In this document: one piece after another, positions 1 through 9,116 of the stretch
Layout: each line of letters begins with the position of its first letter
Numbering within the stretch: the first letter of the stretch is position 1
Origin: Nannocystis pusilla
GTDB taxonomy: Bacteria; Myxococcota_A; Polyangia; Nannocystales; Nannocystaceae
Reading direction: 5' to 3'
NCBI RefSeq assembly: GCF_026626665.1
Contig: NZ_JAPNKE010000002.1
Coordinates: 10,312,001-10,376,000 of the forward strand
Length of the DNA: 64,000 nt
Notes under the pieces: model-generated
The model's input: the letters and a program-made list of their open reading frames with translations, nothing else
What the model was told of the DNA's origin: nothing
The model's database searches: none
Position numbers and translations under genes: made by a program

Positions 1-999
1 CCGGCCCTTGGCGAGTGGCCGCTGCCGAAGCTCAGCGACTACGACTTCTTCCTCGACCCGATGGTCGACCTGGGGCCCAAGGACGGCGTGGTGCCCTACA
101 CCGTGGCGGCGCCGCTGTGGTCCGACGCGGCCGGCAAGGGCCGCTTCATCGTCCTGCCGGAGGGCGGCAAGATCGAATTCACCGACGGCGAGGGCTGGGG
201 CTTCCCCGAAGGCGCGGTGATCATCAAGAACTTCTGGTTCGACCACGACCGCCGCGACCCCGCCGCGGGCCGGCGGATGATCGAGACGCGCCTGCTCTAC
301 CGCGAGGGCGGCGCCTGGAAGTCGGTGACGTACCTGTGGGACGACGCCCAGACCGAGGCGACGCTGCACAAGATCGGCAAGCGCGTCGACGTCGAGTTCA
401 TCGACGAGGCGGGTAACGCCCAGGTCGAGGAGTACATCGTGCCCAACCTCGACCAGTGCGGCAGCTGCCACGAGCGCGACGACGCCACCGAGCTGCTGGG
501 GACGATCACGCACCAGCTCAACACCGAGATCGTGGTCGACGGCCAGGCCGTCAACCAGCTCGAGTGGCTCGCCTCTCAGGACATGTTCTCCGGGACATTG
601 CCCGAGATGCAGACGCTGCCGCACCTGGTCGACCCGTTCGGCGACGCGCCGCTCGACGAGCGCGCCCGCTCGTACCTGCACGCCAACTGCTCGCACTGCC
701 ACCGCCTCGGCGGCGGGGCCGGCAAGAGCGGGCTGGTGTTCCTCGACTGGGAGGAGATCGAGGCCAAGCTCGGGGTGTGCAAGGTGCCGGCGGCCGCGGG
801 CCCGGGCACCGGCGGTCACCACTACGACATCGTCCCCGGCCAGCCGGACGACAGCATCGTCATCTTCCGCATGAACTCGCTGGACCCGGAGATCAAGATG
901 CCCGAGCTGCCCAACCGGGTGATCGACGAGCGCGGGGTCCAGCTGGTCCGCGACTGGATCGCGGCGATGCCGGCGAAGGACTGCGAGATGCAGCCCTGA
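1..999 (+). CDS. Diheme c-type cytochrome, SO2930-like (5' end cut by window)
   Basis: The reading frame is open to the left edge, so the start is missing. The visible part holds the PLWSDAAGKGRF stretch typical of SO2930-type diheme cytochromes and two CxxCH haem-attachment motifs, CGSCH near base 460 and CSHCH near base 689. Family members are periplasmic or surface electron carriers in which each CxxCH binds a covalent haem c. The second motif lies in a small cytochrome domain that ends with the IKMPELP segment, whose Met is a candidate axial ligand. One copy of the dispersed hairpin repeat falls inside the gene around 574-605. The gene stops with TGA at 997. The electron-transfer partner cannot be told from this window. 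Confidence 0.8.
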   Translation, partial: PALGEWPLPKLSDYDFFLDPMVDLGPKDGVVPYTVAAPLWSDAAGKGRFIVLPEGGKIEFTDGEGWGFPEGAVIIKNFWFDHDRRDPAAGRRMIETRLLYREGGAWKSVTYLWDDAQTEATLHKIGKRVDVEFIDEAGNAQVEEYIVPNLDQCGSCHERDDATELLGTITHQLNTEIVVDGQAVNQLEWLASQDMFSGTLPEMQTLPHLVDPFGDAPLDERARSYLHANCSHCHRLGGGAGKSGLVFLDWEEIEAKLGVCKVPAAAGPGTGGHHYDIVPGQPDDSIVIFRMNSLDPEIKMPELPNRVIDERGVQLVRDWIAAMPAKDCEMQP

Positions 1000-1024
1000 G
1001 CGGTCGGACCGCCTGCGCTCCCCG

Positions 1025-1195
1025 GCGCGGCCGCGGAGCGGCAGGGCGCCCGTGCGCGGAGCTCGGCCGTGAGCTGGCCTTCGGGACAGCTCGAGCGCCG
1101 GGCTCACCGGGGCGGGCGCGGAGCGGCAGGGCGCCCGTGCGCGGGAGCTCGGCCGCTATCTGGCCTTCGGGACAGCTGGTGCGCCGCGCTCACTG
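1025..1195. repeat. Tandem ~85-bp repeat, two copies
   Basis: Two head-to-tail copies of about 85 bp fill most of the space between the cytochrome and the next gene. A shared block starting GCGGAGCGGCAGGGCG begins at 1033 and again at 1118. The block CTGGCCTTCGGGACAGCT begins at 1074 and again at 1160. Each copy carries one half of the dispersed TGTCC/GGACA hairpin with a TTCG loop. The second copy runs into the 3' end of the minus-strand phosphoesterase gene. Confidence 0.8.
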
Positions 1196-2509
1196 GCGCG
1201 GCGGGACCGGGTCGCAGTAGAGGCAGGGGTCCATCACCGGCGAGGGCGTCTCGGCCGGGTGCGGCGGGCGGCCGAGCGGGATCGTCACGGTGCCGGCGCC
1301 CCAGCGGCCGGCGCGGCGGCGGCGGAGCACCGCCGAGACGCTGTCCTCGCGCACGTACAGCTCGGCGAAGCCGGCGCGGTTGGTCTGCAGCTCGGCCTTG
1401 AGCGCGGTGCCCTGGAAGTACCACAGGCCGCGGGCCCCGCCGCGGCTGTCGGGCGCCGAGGCCGAGCCCGAGATGACCTGAAAGACAGGGTGTTCGAGCC
1501 AGTACCGGCTCGAGCGCTTGGTCGCCGGGCCGATGTCGCCGGTGGCCAGGAGCATGCGGTCGTGGGCCGACAGCGACCCCGCGAACAGGCCGGCGTCGAC
1601 CGCCCGGCGCACCGGCGCGGCGTGGAGGTAGTAGCCGCTGTCGCTGTACATGCCGCCGACCCCGTGCGGGCCGGCGCTCTCAAGCGGGTGGTGGCTGACG
1701 AGCAGGCGCGGCCACGGGGCGGGCGCGGCGGTCAGGGCCTTCAGCAGCGCCTCCTGCTCGGCCACGCTCTGGTCGGCGCGCGCGGCCGCGGGGGTGTTCA
1801 CCGGCGGCGGGACCAGCCAGGCGGCGCTGTCGACGACCACCAGCTCGACCAGCGGAGATGTCTCGGGAGACATGTCCTTGGGGCCCGGTGCGCAAAGACC
1901 TGTCGCGCAGGACATGGTCACCCGGACATGTCCGTCCGGATAGACTGCGGCCGCGTAGTTGTGCCCCGGCATGGCCCACGGGTGCGGGCCCTTGCCGGGC
2001 TCCGGCTGCAGCTCGAGCTCGGGCTGGCCGCAGCGCCAGTCCTGCTCGCCGAGGGCGGCCAGCGCGGCGCCGCCGGCGGCCGCGTGGGCGCGGACCACCC
2101 GCGCCAGCGCGGCCGGCCCCTTCTGCCGCCACGCCGCCGCCGGCGCGGTGCAGCGGCCGAGGTCGCCGGGGCCGACCGGGCCGATGTTGTCGCCGAGCCA
2201 GAGCACCACCGCGGGCCGGCCGCGGCGCTTGTGCTCGGCCAGCACGCGCTCGAGCTCGACGGCGGTCGCCTGGCCCGAGCGGCCCTTCGCGCCGACGTCG
2301 CCGAGCAGGACCAGGCTGACCTCGGGGACAGCCGGCACCGCGGGCACCACCGGCGGACCCCACTGCTTGCCGCGCTCGATCGCGCAGGCCGACAGCGCGG
2401 TCACGGCGACCACGGCCGCGAGGACGGAGCGGCGCCCCGTCGGTGCGCTCCGTGGGGAGCCGCCGCGACGGCGATGCCAGCGAGATCCGCGAGCCTGCGC
2501 AGCCGTCAT
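1190..2509 (-). CDS. Calcineurin-like phosphoesterase-type lipoprotein
   Basis: A 439-residue predicted lipoprotein. An Arg-rich N-terminus and hydrophobic stretch end in ALSAC (lipid Cys about residue 42), so the protein should sit on an envelope membrane facing the periplasm or surface. The body has the metallophosphatase motif order in purple-acid-phosphatase style: GDVG (about 70-73), LGDN (about 105-108) and VSHH (about 271-274). The usual GNH(D/E) is replaced by LGEQDW and the last GHxH motif is not evident, so metal binding may be incomplete. I chose the ATG at 2509; the frame stays open upstream but the added residues are low-complexity. Residues about 194-218 are encoded by a cluster of dispersed hairpin repeats. 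Substrate unknown. Confidence 0.6.
   Translation of the reverse strand: MTAAQARGSRWHRRRGGSPRSAPTGRRSVLAAVVAVTALSACAIERGKQWGPPVVPAVPAVPEVSLVLLGDVGAKGRSGQATAVELERVLAEHKRRGRPAVVLWLGDNIGPVGPGDLGRCTAPAAAWRQKGPAALARVVRAHAAAGGAALAALGEQDWRCGQPELELQPEPGKGPHPWAMPGHNYAAAVYPDGHVRVTMSCATGLCAPGPKDMSPETSPLVELVVVDSAAWLVPPPVNTPAAARADQSVAEQEALLKALTAAPAPWPRLLVSHHPLESAGPHGVGGMYSDSGYYLHAAPVRRAVDAGLFAGSLSAHDRMLLATGDIGPATKRSSRYWLEHPVFQVISGSASAPDSRGGARGLWYFQGTALKAELQTNRAGFAELYVREDSVSAVLRRRRAGRWGAGTVTIPLGRPPHPAETPSPVMDPCLYCDPVPPRQ
1857..1935. repeat. Cluster of dispersed TGTCC/GGACA hairpin repeats inside a CDS
   Basis: Four half-sites lie close together: TCTCGGGAGACATGTCC, GACCTGTCGCGCAGGACATGG and CCGGACATGTCCG. 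An exact GGACATGTCC lies at 1924-1933. They are translated as part of the phosphoesterase-type lipoprotein. Confidence 0.7.
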
Positions 2510-2730
2510 GGACGCGCGAGCATAACACGCGGGCGCCCGCGCGGACGCGGCGGCGGCTGGCGCGGCGGGCCTCGCGGGCTCGCGGCGGCCGCGAGGGCGA
2601 GCGTGCGGCGCGTCGCACACTCCGGCCTCGCGCCGGACCGGCCTCTGCGGGGCGCAGCGGCGAGCTTACGCACGGTGTGGGGCCGAAGGCGCGCTTGCGC
2701 GGCCCCAGGGGGTCGGGCAAAAGTCGACGC

Positions 2731-3234
<504 letters not shown>

Positions 3235-3245
<11 letters not shown>

Positions 3246-5850
3246 CGACGCAGAGCGCGAGGCGACGGGCGACGGCAGCGGCGAGGCGGTCGCCGGTCTG
3301 ACCGACGAGGCGAGCGAGCAGGCCGAGCGCGACCGCGCCTCTTGGCAGCTCGGCAAGTCTCACCGCAAGGTCGACGCGATGGAGCGCATGCGGGGCGTCA
3401 CCCGCTACACCGACGACCTCAAGCTGCCGGGCATGCTGCACGCCAAGATCTTGCGCAGCCCGCACGCGCACGCCCGCATCAAGTCGATCGACAGCTCGGC
3501 CGCGCTGGCGATGCCCGGCGTGTTCGCGGTCGTCACCGGGCAGGACTTCAAGATCCCCTACGGCATCATCCCGTGGACGCCCGACGAGAACGCGCTCGCG
3601 GTCGACAAGGTGTGCCACGTCGGCGACGGCCTGGCCGCGATCGCGGCGGTCGACGAGGACACCGCCAACGCGGCCCTGCGCGCGATCGCGGTCGAGTACG
3701 ACGTCCTCAAGCCCTACTTCGACCCCGAGGAGGCGCTCAAGGTCCGCGACCGCGAGGGCACGATCAACCCGTACTCGCGCAAGGGCAACGTGTCGAAGCA
3801 CGTGCTGCTCGAGTTCGGCGACATCGAGGCCGAGCTGCAGCGCGCCGACCTGGTGATCGAGGGCGAGTACTTCTTCGAGGGCACCACCCACGGCGCGATC
3901 GAGCCCCACTGCGCGCTCGCCCACGTCGACGGCGCCGGGGTGCTGACGGTGTGGTCGGCGACGCAGGTGTCGCACTACCTGCACCGCGAGCTGGCCAAGG
4001 TGCTCGAGCTGCCGGCGCACAAGATCCGCGTGATCCAGCCGCCGCTCGGCGGGGCCTTCGGCGGCAAGAGCGAGCCGTTCGACCTCGAGTTCGTGGTCGC
4101 CAAGCTGGCCATGAAGACAGGTCGGCCGGTCAAGCTGCTGTACACCCGCGAGGAGGTGTTCTACGCCCACCGCGGCCGCCACCCGATGAAGATGAAGCAC
4201 CGCACGGGCTTCACCAAGGACGGCGGCCTGCTCGGCGTCGACGCGCGCACGATCCTCGACGGCGGCGCCTACTCGAGCTTCGGCCTGGTCACCACGTACT
4301 ACTCGGGCCAGCTGATGTGCTCGCCGTACATCTTCCCGGCCTACCGCTTCGACAGCACGCGCGCGTACACCAACAAGCCGGCGTGCGGCCCGAAGCGCGG
4401 CCACGGCTCGGTGCAGCCGCGCTTCGCCATGGAGATCCAGCTCGACAAGGCGTCGGTGGCCCTCGGCCTCGACCCGATCGAGCTGCGCCGCCGCAACGCG
4501 ATCAAGGCCGGCGAGAAGACCGTCAACGAGTTCACCGTCGGCTCGTCCGGCTTCCTCGAGTGCCTGGAGAAGGTCGAGCGCTCGTCGGGGTGGATCGAGA
4601 AGCGGCGCGACCTGCCCTTCGGCCGCGGCATCGGCATCGCCGGCTCGACCTACATCAGCGGCACGAACTACCCGATCTACCCCAACGAGATGCCGCAAGC
4701 GGCGGTCCAGATCTGCCTCGACCGCAGCGGCCGCGCGCGCGTGTTCAGCGGCGCCAACGACATCGGCCAGGGCAGCAACACGATGCTGGCGGTGATCGTG
4801 TCGGAGGAGCTCGGGATCCCGCTCGAGGACATCCGCGTGCTGTCGGCCGACACCGACCTGTGCCCGGTCGACCTCGGCGCCTACTCGTCGCGCATCACCT
4901 TGATGGTCGGCAACGCCTGCCTCGAGGGCGCGCAGCGGCTGCGTCGCAAGGTGTGCGCGAGCGTGGCCAAGCGCTGGGGCATCCCGCGCCAGCGGGTCAC
5001 TCTGGCCGGCCGCATGGCGATCGACCGCGAGGACCCGTCGCGCCACGTCGACAGCGCGCAGGCGTTCCAGTGGGCCGAGGCCGACCACGGCCTGCTCGGC
5101 GAGACCGGCAGCTACAACACGCCGAAGGACCGCCACGGCGAGTACCGCGGCGGCACGATCGGCGCCTCGCCGGCGTACTCGTTCACCGCCCACGTGGCCG
5201 AGGTCGAGGTCGACGCCGAGACCGGCCTCGTCGAGGTCAAGACGATCTGGATCGCCCACGACTGCGGCAAGGCGCTGTCGCGCAAGATCGTCGAGGGCCA
5301 GATCGAAGGCTCGACCTACATGGGCTTCGGCGAGGCGCTGATGGAGCGCCACGCGGTCGACCCGGCCCACCGCGGCGTGCACGTCGGTCCGAGCTTCCTC
5401 GACTACCGCATGCCGACCTTCCTCGACACGCCCGACCTCGAGGCGATGATCGTCGAGGCGCCCGACGCGAACGGGCCCTACGGCGCCAAGGAGGCCGGCG
5501 AGGGCCCGCTGCACTCGAGCATCCCGGCGATCGCCAACGCGATCTACGACGCCGTGGGCGTCCGCCTCGACCGCCTGCCGTTCACGCCGCAGAGCGTGCT
5601 CGCGGCCCTGCGCCAGCGCGAGGAGCAGGAGCGGGCCGGCCAGCTGCACCGCACAAACCCGCGGACCGTGAAGCTCGGAGGAGCGCCTGATGCTGCGCCT
5701 GCCGCAATTCGAGGTCGTCGCCCCCGAGAGCGTCGCCGACGTCGTGACCGCGTTGCAGCGGCCCGGCGCCCGCGTCGTCGCCGGCGGCACCGACATTCTC
5801 CCCAACCTCAAGCACCACCTCGGCTTGCCTTCACGGCCCTCCGGGCCTGA
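3235..5850 (+). CDS. Molybdopterin-binding large subunit, 4-hydroxybenzoyl-CoA reductase/xanthine dehydrogenase family
   Basis: Catalytic subunit carrying the molybdenum cofactor. An aldehyde-oxidase-type a/b hammerhead domain comes first (about residues 50-160, GVTRYTDDLKLPGMLHAKIL). The two MoCo-binding domains follow, with QPPLGGAFGGK, GANDIGQGSN and the GPYGAKEAGEGPL segment that bears the conserved active-site Glu. GAYSSRITLMVGNA resembles HcrA-type subunits more than classical xanthine dehydrogenases. The last ~60 residues, after about base 5690, are Arg/Pro-rich and read across the start of the next gene. A TGATG junction at 5688-5692 in the -1 frame suggests that the true stop is there and that one base is missing shortly before it. 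Middle gene of the three-subunit operon. Confidence 0.82.
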
Positions 5851-6733
5851 GGGGCCGCAGCACCCGGCCGAACTGCCGCCGGTCCTCGTCAGCCTGTCGC
5901 GCGTGACGGCGCTGCGAGGGATCGCGCTCGACGAGGCCGCGGGGGTGCTGCGGATCGGCGCCGGCGTGACGCTGTCGCAGCTGAGCGAGCACCCCGAGGT
6001 CGTGGCGCGCTTCCCCAGCCTGTCCCAAAGCGCAGGTGCGGTGGCGAGCCCGCCGATCCGCAACATGGGGACCATCGGCGGCAACGTGAACCTCGACACC
6101 CGCTGCCGCTACGTCAACCAGACCCACTTCTGGCGCGAGGCGCTCGGGGGCGGCTGCCTCAAGTCGGAGGGCAACGTGTGCCACGTGGTGCCCGGCGGCC
6201 GCAACTGCGTGGCGGCGATGAGCTCCGACAACGTTCCGGTGCTGATCTCGCTCGACGCGACGATCGTGCAGGCAGGGCCGGAAGGCGTGCGCGCGCTGCC
6301 GATCGAGGAATATTACAAAGCCGACGGCCTGGCGCACACGAACGCCAAGCCCGGCGAGGTGACCACGGAGCTGCGCGTGCCGCTGCCGAAGGGGCCGCGG
6401 CGGTCGCACTATATCAAATGGTCGGTGCGCAAGAGCATCGACTTCCCGCTGGTCAGCGTGGCGCTGCGCTTCGACCTCGAGGCCGACGAGGCGACCGTCG
6501 CCGCGGTCAAGGTGGTCGTCGGCGTGCTCGGCTCCAAGCCGCGCACGCTCGGCAAGCTCGACGACGTCGCCGGCAAGAAGCTGGCCGACCCGGCCGTCGC
6601 CCGCATGGTGGCCGACGCCGCCTACGCGCAGTGCAAGCCGCTCGAGAACGTGCCCTACGAGGCGGCCTATCGCCGCGACATGATCCGCGTGTACACGCGC
6701 CGCGCGATCGAGGCGCTGGCCGCGGCGGAGTAG
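5690..6733 (+). CDS. FAD subunit with extra [4Fe-4S] loop, 4-hydroxybenzoyl-CoA reductase beta (HcrB)-like
   Basis: FAD-binding subunit of the molybdenum hydroxylase. The FAD motifs are AGGTDILPNLK (about 31-41) and NMGTIGGN (about 125-132). Between them and the C-terminal CO-dehydrogenase-flavoprotein domain lies an insert with four cysteines at residues 139, 156, 164 and 173. Spacing of 17, 8 and 9 nearly matches the [4Fe-4S] loop that defines the beta subunit of 4-hydroxybenzoyl-CoA reductase; ordinary xanthine dehydrogenases lack it. This suggests low-potential reductive chemistry on an aromatic CoA ester, although the real substrate is unknown. Residues about 47-63 are a Pro/Gly-rich insertion. 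GGAGG lies 6 bases before the ATG. Last gene of the operon, followed at once by a hairpin terminator. Confidence 0.82.
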   Translation: MLRLPQFEVVAPESVADVVTALQRPGARVVAGGTDILPNLKHHLGLPSRPSGPEGPQHPAELPPVLVSLSRVTALRGIALDEAAGVLRIGAGVTLSQLSEHPEVVARFPSLSQSAGAVASPPIRNMGTIGGNVNLDTRCRYVNQTHFWREALGGGCLKSEGNVCHVVPGGRNCVAAMSSDNVPVLISLDATIVQAGPEGVRALPIEEYYKADGLAHTNAKPGEVTTELRVPLPKGPRRSHYIKWSVRKSIDFPLVSVALRFDLEADEATVAAVKVVVGVLGSKPRTLGKLDDVAGKKLADPAVARMVADAAYAQCKPLENVPYEAAYRRDMIRVYTRRAIEALAAAE

Positions 6734-6762
6734 GGTGATTGCGGCGCTCGGTCGCAATCACC
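6734..6762 (+). terminator. Hairpin terminator after the molybdenum hydroxylase operon
   Basis: Perfect 10-bp stem GGTGATTGCG / CGCAATCACC with a 9-base loop, starting directly after the TAG at 6731-6733. A CCTTTC stretch follows 12 bases later. Position and strength suit a transcription terminator. Confidence 0.65.
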
Positions 6763-7014
6763 ACAGTCGTCCTTTCATGCCCGGTGGACGCGCTGCTCGG
6801 AGCGAGCGCGCGACGCCGGTGCTTGATTCGCGCTCGCGGGTCGCGTCGAGCGGGGGCGAGCGTGCGAGCTCGCGGGCGATCCCACCGACCCGCGGTCAGG
6901 CACGTGCGGCCGACCGAACGGGCGTGAGCGGGGCCGCGCGCGGGAGCGGCGCTTTTCATCGTGACGCGGACTGCCTAAGCTGGCGACGCTCCCAGTCTTT
7001 TAGAAAGAGACACC

Positions 7015-7710
7015 ATGACTGAACTTCCGCAGCTCGCCGCGCCCCAGCTCGTCATCAACAGCCGGATGCTCTATACGAGCTGGATCCCCGCAGATCCGGC
7101 CGCGGCCCGCAAGTTCTTGCCGCCCGCCCTGCGTCCGGCGCCGAACGGCGCCATCTACATGAATCAGTACGTCGTCGACTCCGCCGAGCAGACCACGGGC
7201 TTCGGCGCCTACTCGTTGACGTACATCGGGCTCGACCTCGACTCGTTCGCGCCCGACGGCGCGACGCCGGCCCGGTTCTTCACCCACTACTTCAACTCCT
7301 CGCCGATCGTGCGCGCCTACGTGGCCGAGCGCGGCGTGCCGGCCAGCCCGGGCAACACCGAGCTCGACCTGCACGCGCACACCCTGACGGCCACGACCTC
7401 GGTCGACGGCAAGCCGCTGATCCGCACCACCGTCAAGGTGAGCAAGAAGATCGGCGTGACCGTCTCGGGGCACCTCAAGTACGTCACCCGCGTGGGCGAC
7501 CGCCTGGTCGGCGGCAACTACCCGTACATCGGCGAGCTCGTCGACGAGTTCGAGGTGCAGTCGATCGAGTTCCTCGACCCGAGCCACCCCGTCTACGCGC
7601 TGCGCCCGGCGTCGCCGCTGCAGATCTTGCCGGCGGCCAGCTTCTACTCGCCGCGCGACTCGTTCGTGTACCCGGGCGGCGTCGAGGACATGGGCCCGGC
7701 CGGCGGATAG
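7015..7710 (+). CDS. Acetoacetate decarboxylase-like protein
   Basis: A 231-residue cytoplasmic protein with no signal peptide. The N-terminus (INSRMLYTSWIPADPAAARKFLP) and later segments (YVVDSAEQTTGFGAYSLTY, SSPIVRAYVAERGVPA) follow the pattern of the acetoacetate-decarboxylase family, a lipocalin-like barrel that uses a Schiff-base Lys. Which Lys would do this is not certain from sequence alone (candidates around residues 136-147), so the reaction may differ. A good ribosome site, AGAAAGAGA, precedes the ATG. It is preceded by about 250 bases without a gene. A TGTCC/GGACA hairpin begins directly after the stop, facing a convergent gene. Confidence 0.5.
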   Translation: MTELPQLAAPQLVINSRMLYTSWIPADPAAARKFLPPALRPAPNGAIYMNQYVVDSAEQTTGFGAYSLTYIGLDLDSFAPDGATPARFFTHYFNSSPIVRAYVAERGVPASPGNTELDLHAHTLTATTSVDGKPLIRTTVKVSKKIGVTVSGHLKYVTRVGDRLVGGNYPYIGELVDEFEVQSIEFLDPSHPVYALRPASPLQILPAASFYSPRDSFVYPGGVEDMGPAGG

Positions 7711-7742
7711 TCCTTCGGGACATGCTCGTAAGCACATGTCCC
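7711..7742. repeat. Dispersed hairpin repeat at a convergent gene junction
   Basis: GGGACATGCT, loop CGTA, then AGCACATGTCCC, preceded by TCCTTC. The arms pair with a two-base bulge. It begins immediately after the TAG of the plus-strand gene and ends 22 bases before the stop of the convergent gene, so it could serve as a two-way terminator. Confidence 0.7.
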
Positions 7743-7763
7743 GATGAGCGTGTACGAGCTCGC

Positions 7764-8699
7764 TCAGGGCGCGAGCGGCTCACCGGTGCGGCAGGCGGCG
7801 GCGAGCCTGGGCCAGAGGTAGGCGGCGGCGCCCTGGGCGTACCACGTGAGGGAGAAGAGCTTGCGCGCGTGGAGCCGTTCGCAGCGGTCCATGGCGCGGA
7901 GCCGCTGCGGCTTGGAGTCGTCCCGGCCGTGCTCGATCTGCTCGGCGAGGGCCTCGGGGCCGAGGTCGTCCAGGTCGTCGCGCGGGCGCAGGATGGCGGC
8001 CAGCTCGGCGTAGTAGTTGCGGTAGCTGGGCCGCGGCGGCTGGGGGAAGTCGAGCTCGAGCCGCGCGAGGACGACGAGCAGCGGCTGGTCACGCGCGTCG
8101 GCGGCGACGAGCAGGCGCTCGCGCGACGGCAAGTCGACGCGCGCCAGCAAGTCCGGGCGGTTCATCAGAAACGCCGCGGCCTCGTCCTTGACCGCCGCAG
8201 GCCCCGTGGCGATCGCGTCGACGAGGACGCGAACGCGGGCGTCGGGGTCCCGTGCGGCCGCGTAGGCCCGCAGCGCGTGGACCAGCGGGTCGTCGGCGCG
8301 GCGCTCGAGGTACCCCTCGTACTGGCCGAGCGTCTCGCCGCGCGGGCCGAGGAACACGATGGCGCGGCGACCGGTGCGATAGCCGACGTGGCAGCTGGTG
8401 TTGGTCTCTTGCCCCTCCAGCATCGCGCGCGGCGAGCCCTTGAGGGTCCGCAGCACGCGGAGGCGGGCCATGCCGGCCTTGTGGTGTCCGGGTACCTGCT
8501 CGACGCGGACCTCGGCCACGCGCGCGGCCTCGTCGAACAGTTCGAAGGGGGTCTGGTGGCGCTTGCTGCAGGCCGACGCGGGTCGCGGTGCGAGGAGCAG
8601 CAAGATCGCGGCCGCGAGGAGCGGGACGATCCTCCGCGCGGGCCGAAGTGTCTCGAATAACAACAGGGCCGCGGTCGCGGGGAGGGTGCCGGCGAGCAT
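7764..8699 (-). CDS. Secreted protein with TIMP/NTR-like N-terminus, function unknown
   Basis: A 311-residue secreted protein. The signal peptide ends in PRPASA, so mature protein would begin with Cys (CSKRHQTPFELFDEA), as in bacterial relatives of tissue-inhibitor-of-metalloproteinase/netrin-like domains. An internal Cys (TNTSCHVGYRTGRRAIVFLG) could pair with it. The C-terminal two thirds are helical and charged with no motif I recognise. I chose the ATG at 8699 because it gives a clean signal peptide; the open frame further upstream is low-complexity. It stands alone, convergent with the decarboxylase-like gene and followed upstream by a gene-free stretch. A protease-inhibitor role would be a guess. 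Confidence 0.5.
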   Translation of the reverse strand: MLAGTLPATAALLLFETLRPARRIVPLLAAAILLLLAPRPASACSKRHQTPFELFDEAARVAEVRVEQVPGHHKAGMARLRVLRTLKGSPRAMLEGQETNTSCHVGYRTGRRAIVFLGPRGETLGQYEGYLERRADDPLVHALRAYAAARDPDARVRVLVDAIATGPAAVKDEAAAFLMNRPDLLARVDLPSRERLLVAADARDQPLLVVLARLELDFPQPPRPSYRNYYAELAAILRPRDDLDDLGPEALAEQIEHGRDDSKPQRLRAMDRCERLHARKLFSLTWYAQGAAAYLWPRLAAACRTGEPLAP

Positions 8700-9116
8700 T
8701 CGCGCGAGAGAACGCGCGGCGGTCGGGGCGGATTCAGGCGCGACCGCACGGGCAGATGTGAGGCAACCGGCCTGGCGCGGATTTTCGAGGTGACGCGTGC
8801 AGGCCGTGGCGGAGCGTGTCGTCCGGGTCGGCGTCCGCCGCGGTGGTGGGCCGCGATTCATGCAGGACCGCGCGCGAACCATAGGACGCGCCGGTCGACC
8901 GCCCGCGGCGGAGTGGACGGTGACGGCTCGCTGTATTCGCGGCGCCTCGCCCCGACGGGCAGGACCGATCTCTTCGCTGGTGCGCCCGTCCTGCGTCATC
9001 GGGCCGGGCGGCACGCCATCATTCCGGTCGAGGCCGCACGGCTGCCCGGCGCGCGAATCACAGGACTCGCGCGCTGGCGACATTCATCGTCTTCTCATCA
9101 AAGATCACCGCACCGA
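8700..9116. other. Gene-free stretch of about 420 bp
   Basis: No frame here has a convincing start, ribosome site or protein-like composition on either strand, and I see no strong hairpin. It should contain the promoter of the minus-strand secreted protein that starts at 8699. Confidence 0.4.

Noticed and set aside
6734..6762. Hairpin after the molybdenum hydroxylase operon as another dispersed repeat
   Set aside because: Its stem GGTGATTGCG does not share the TGTCC/GGACA core, so it is listed as an ordinary terminator.
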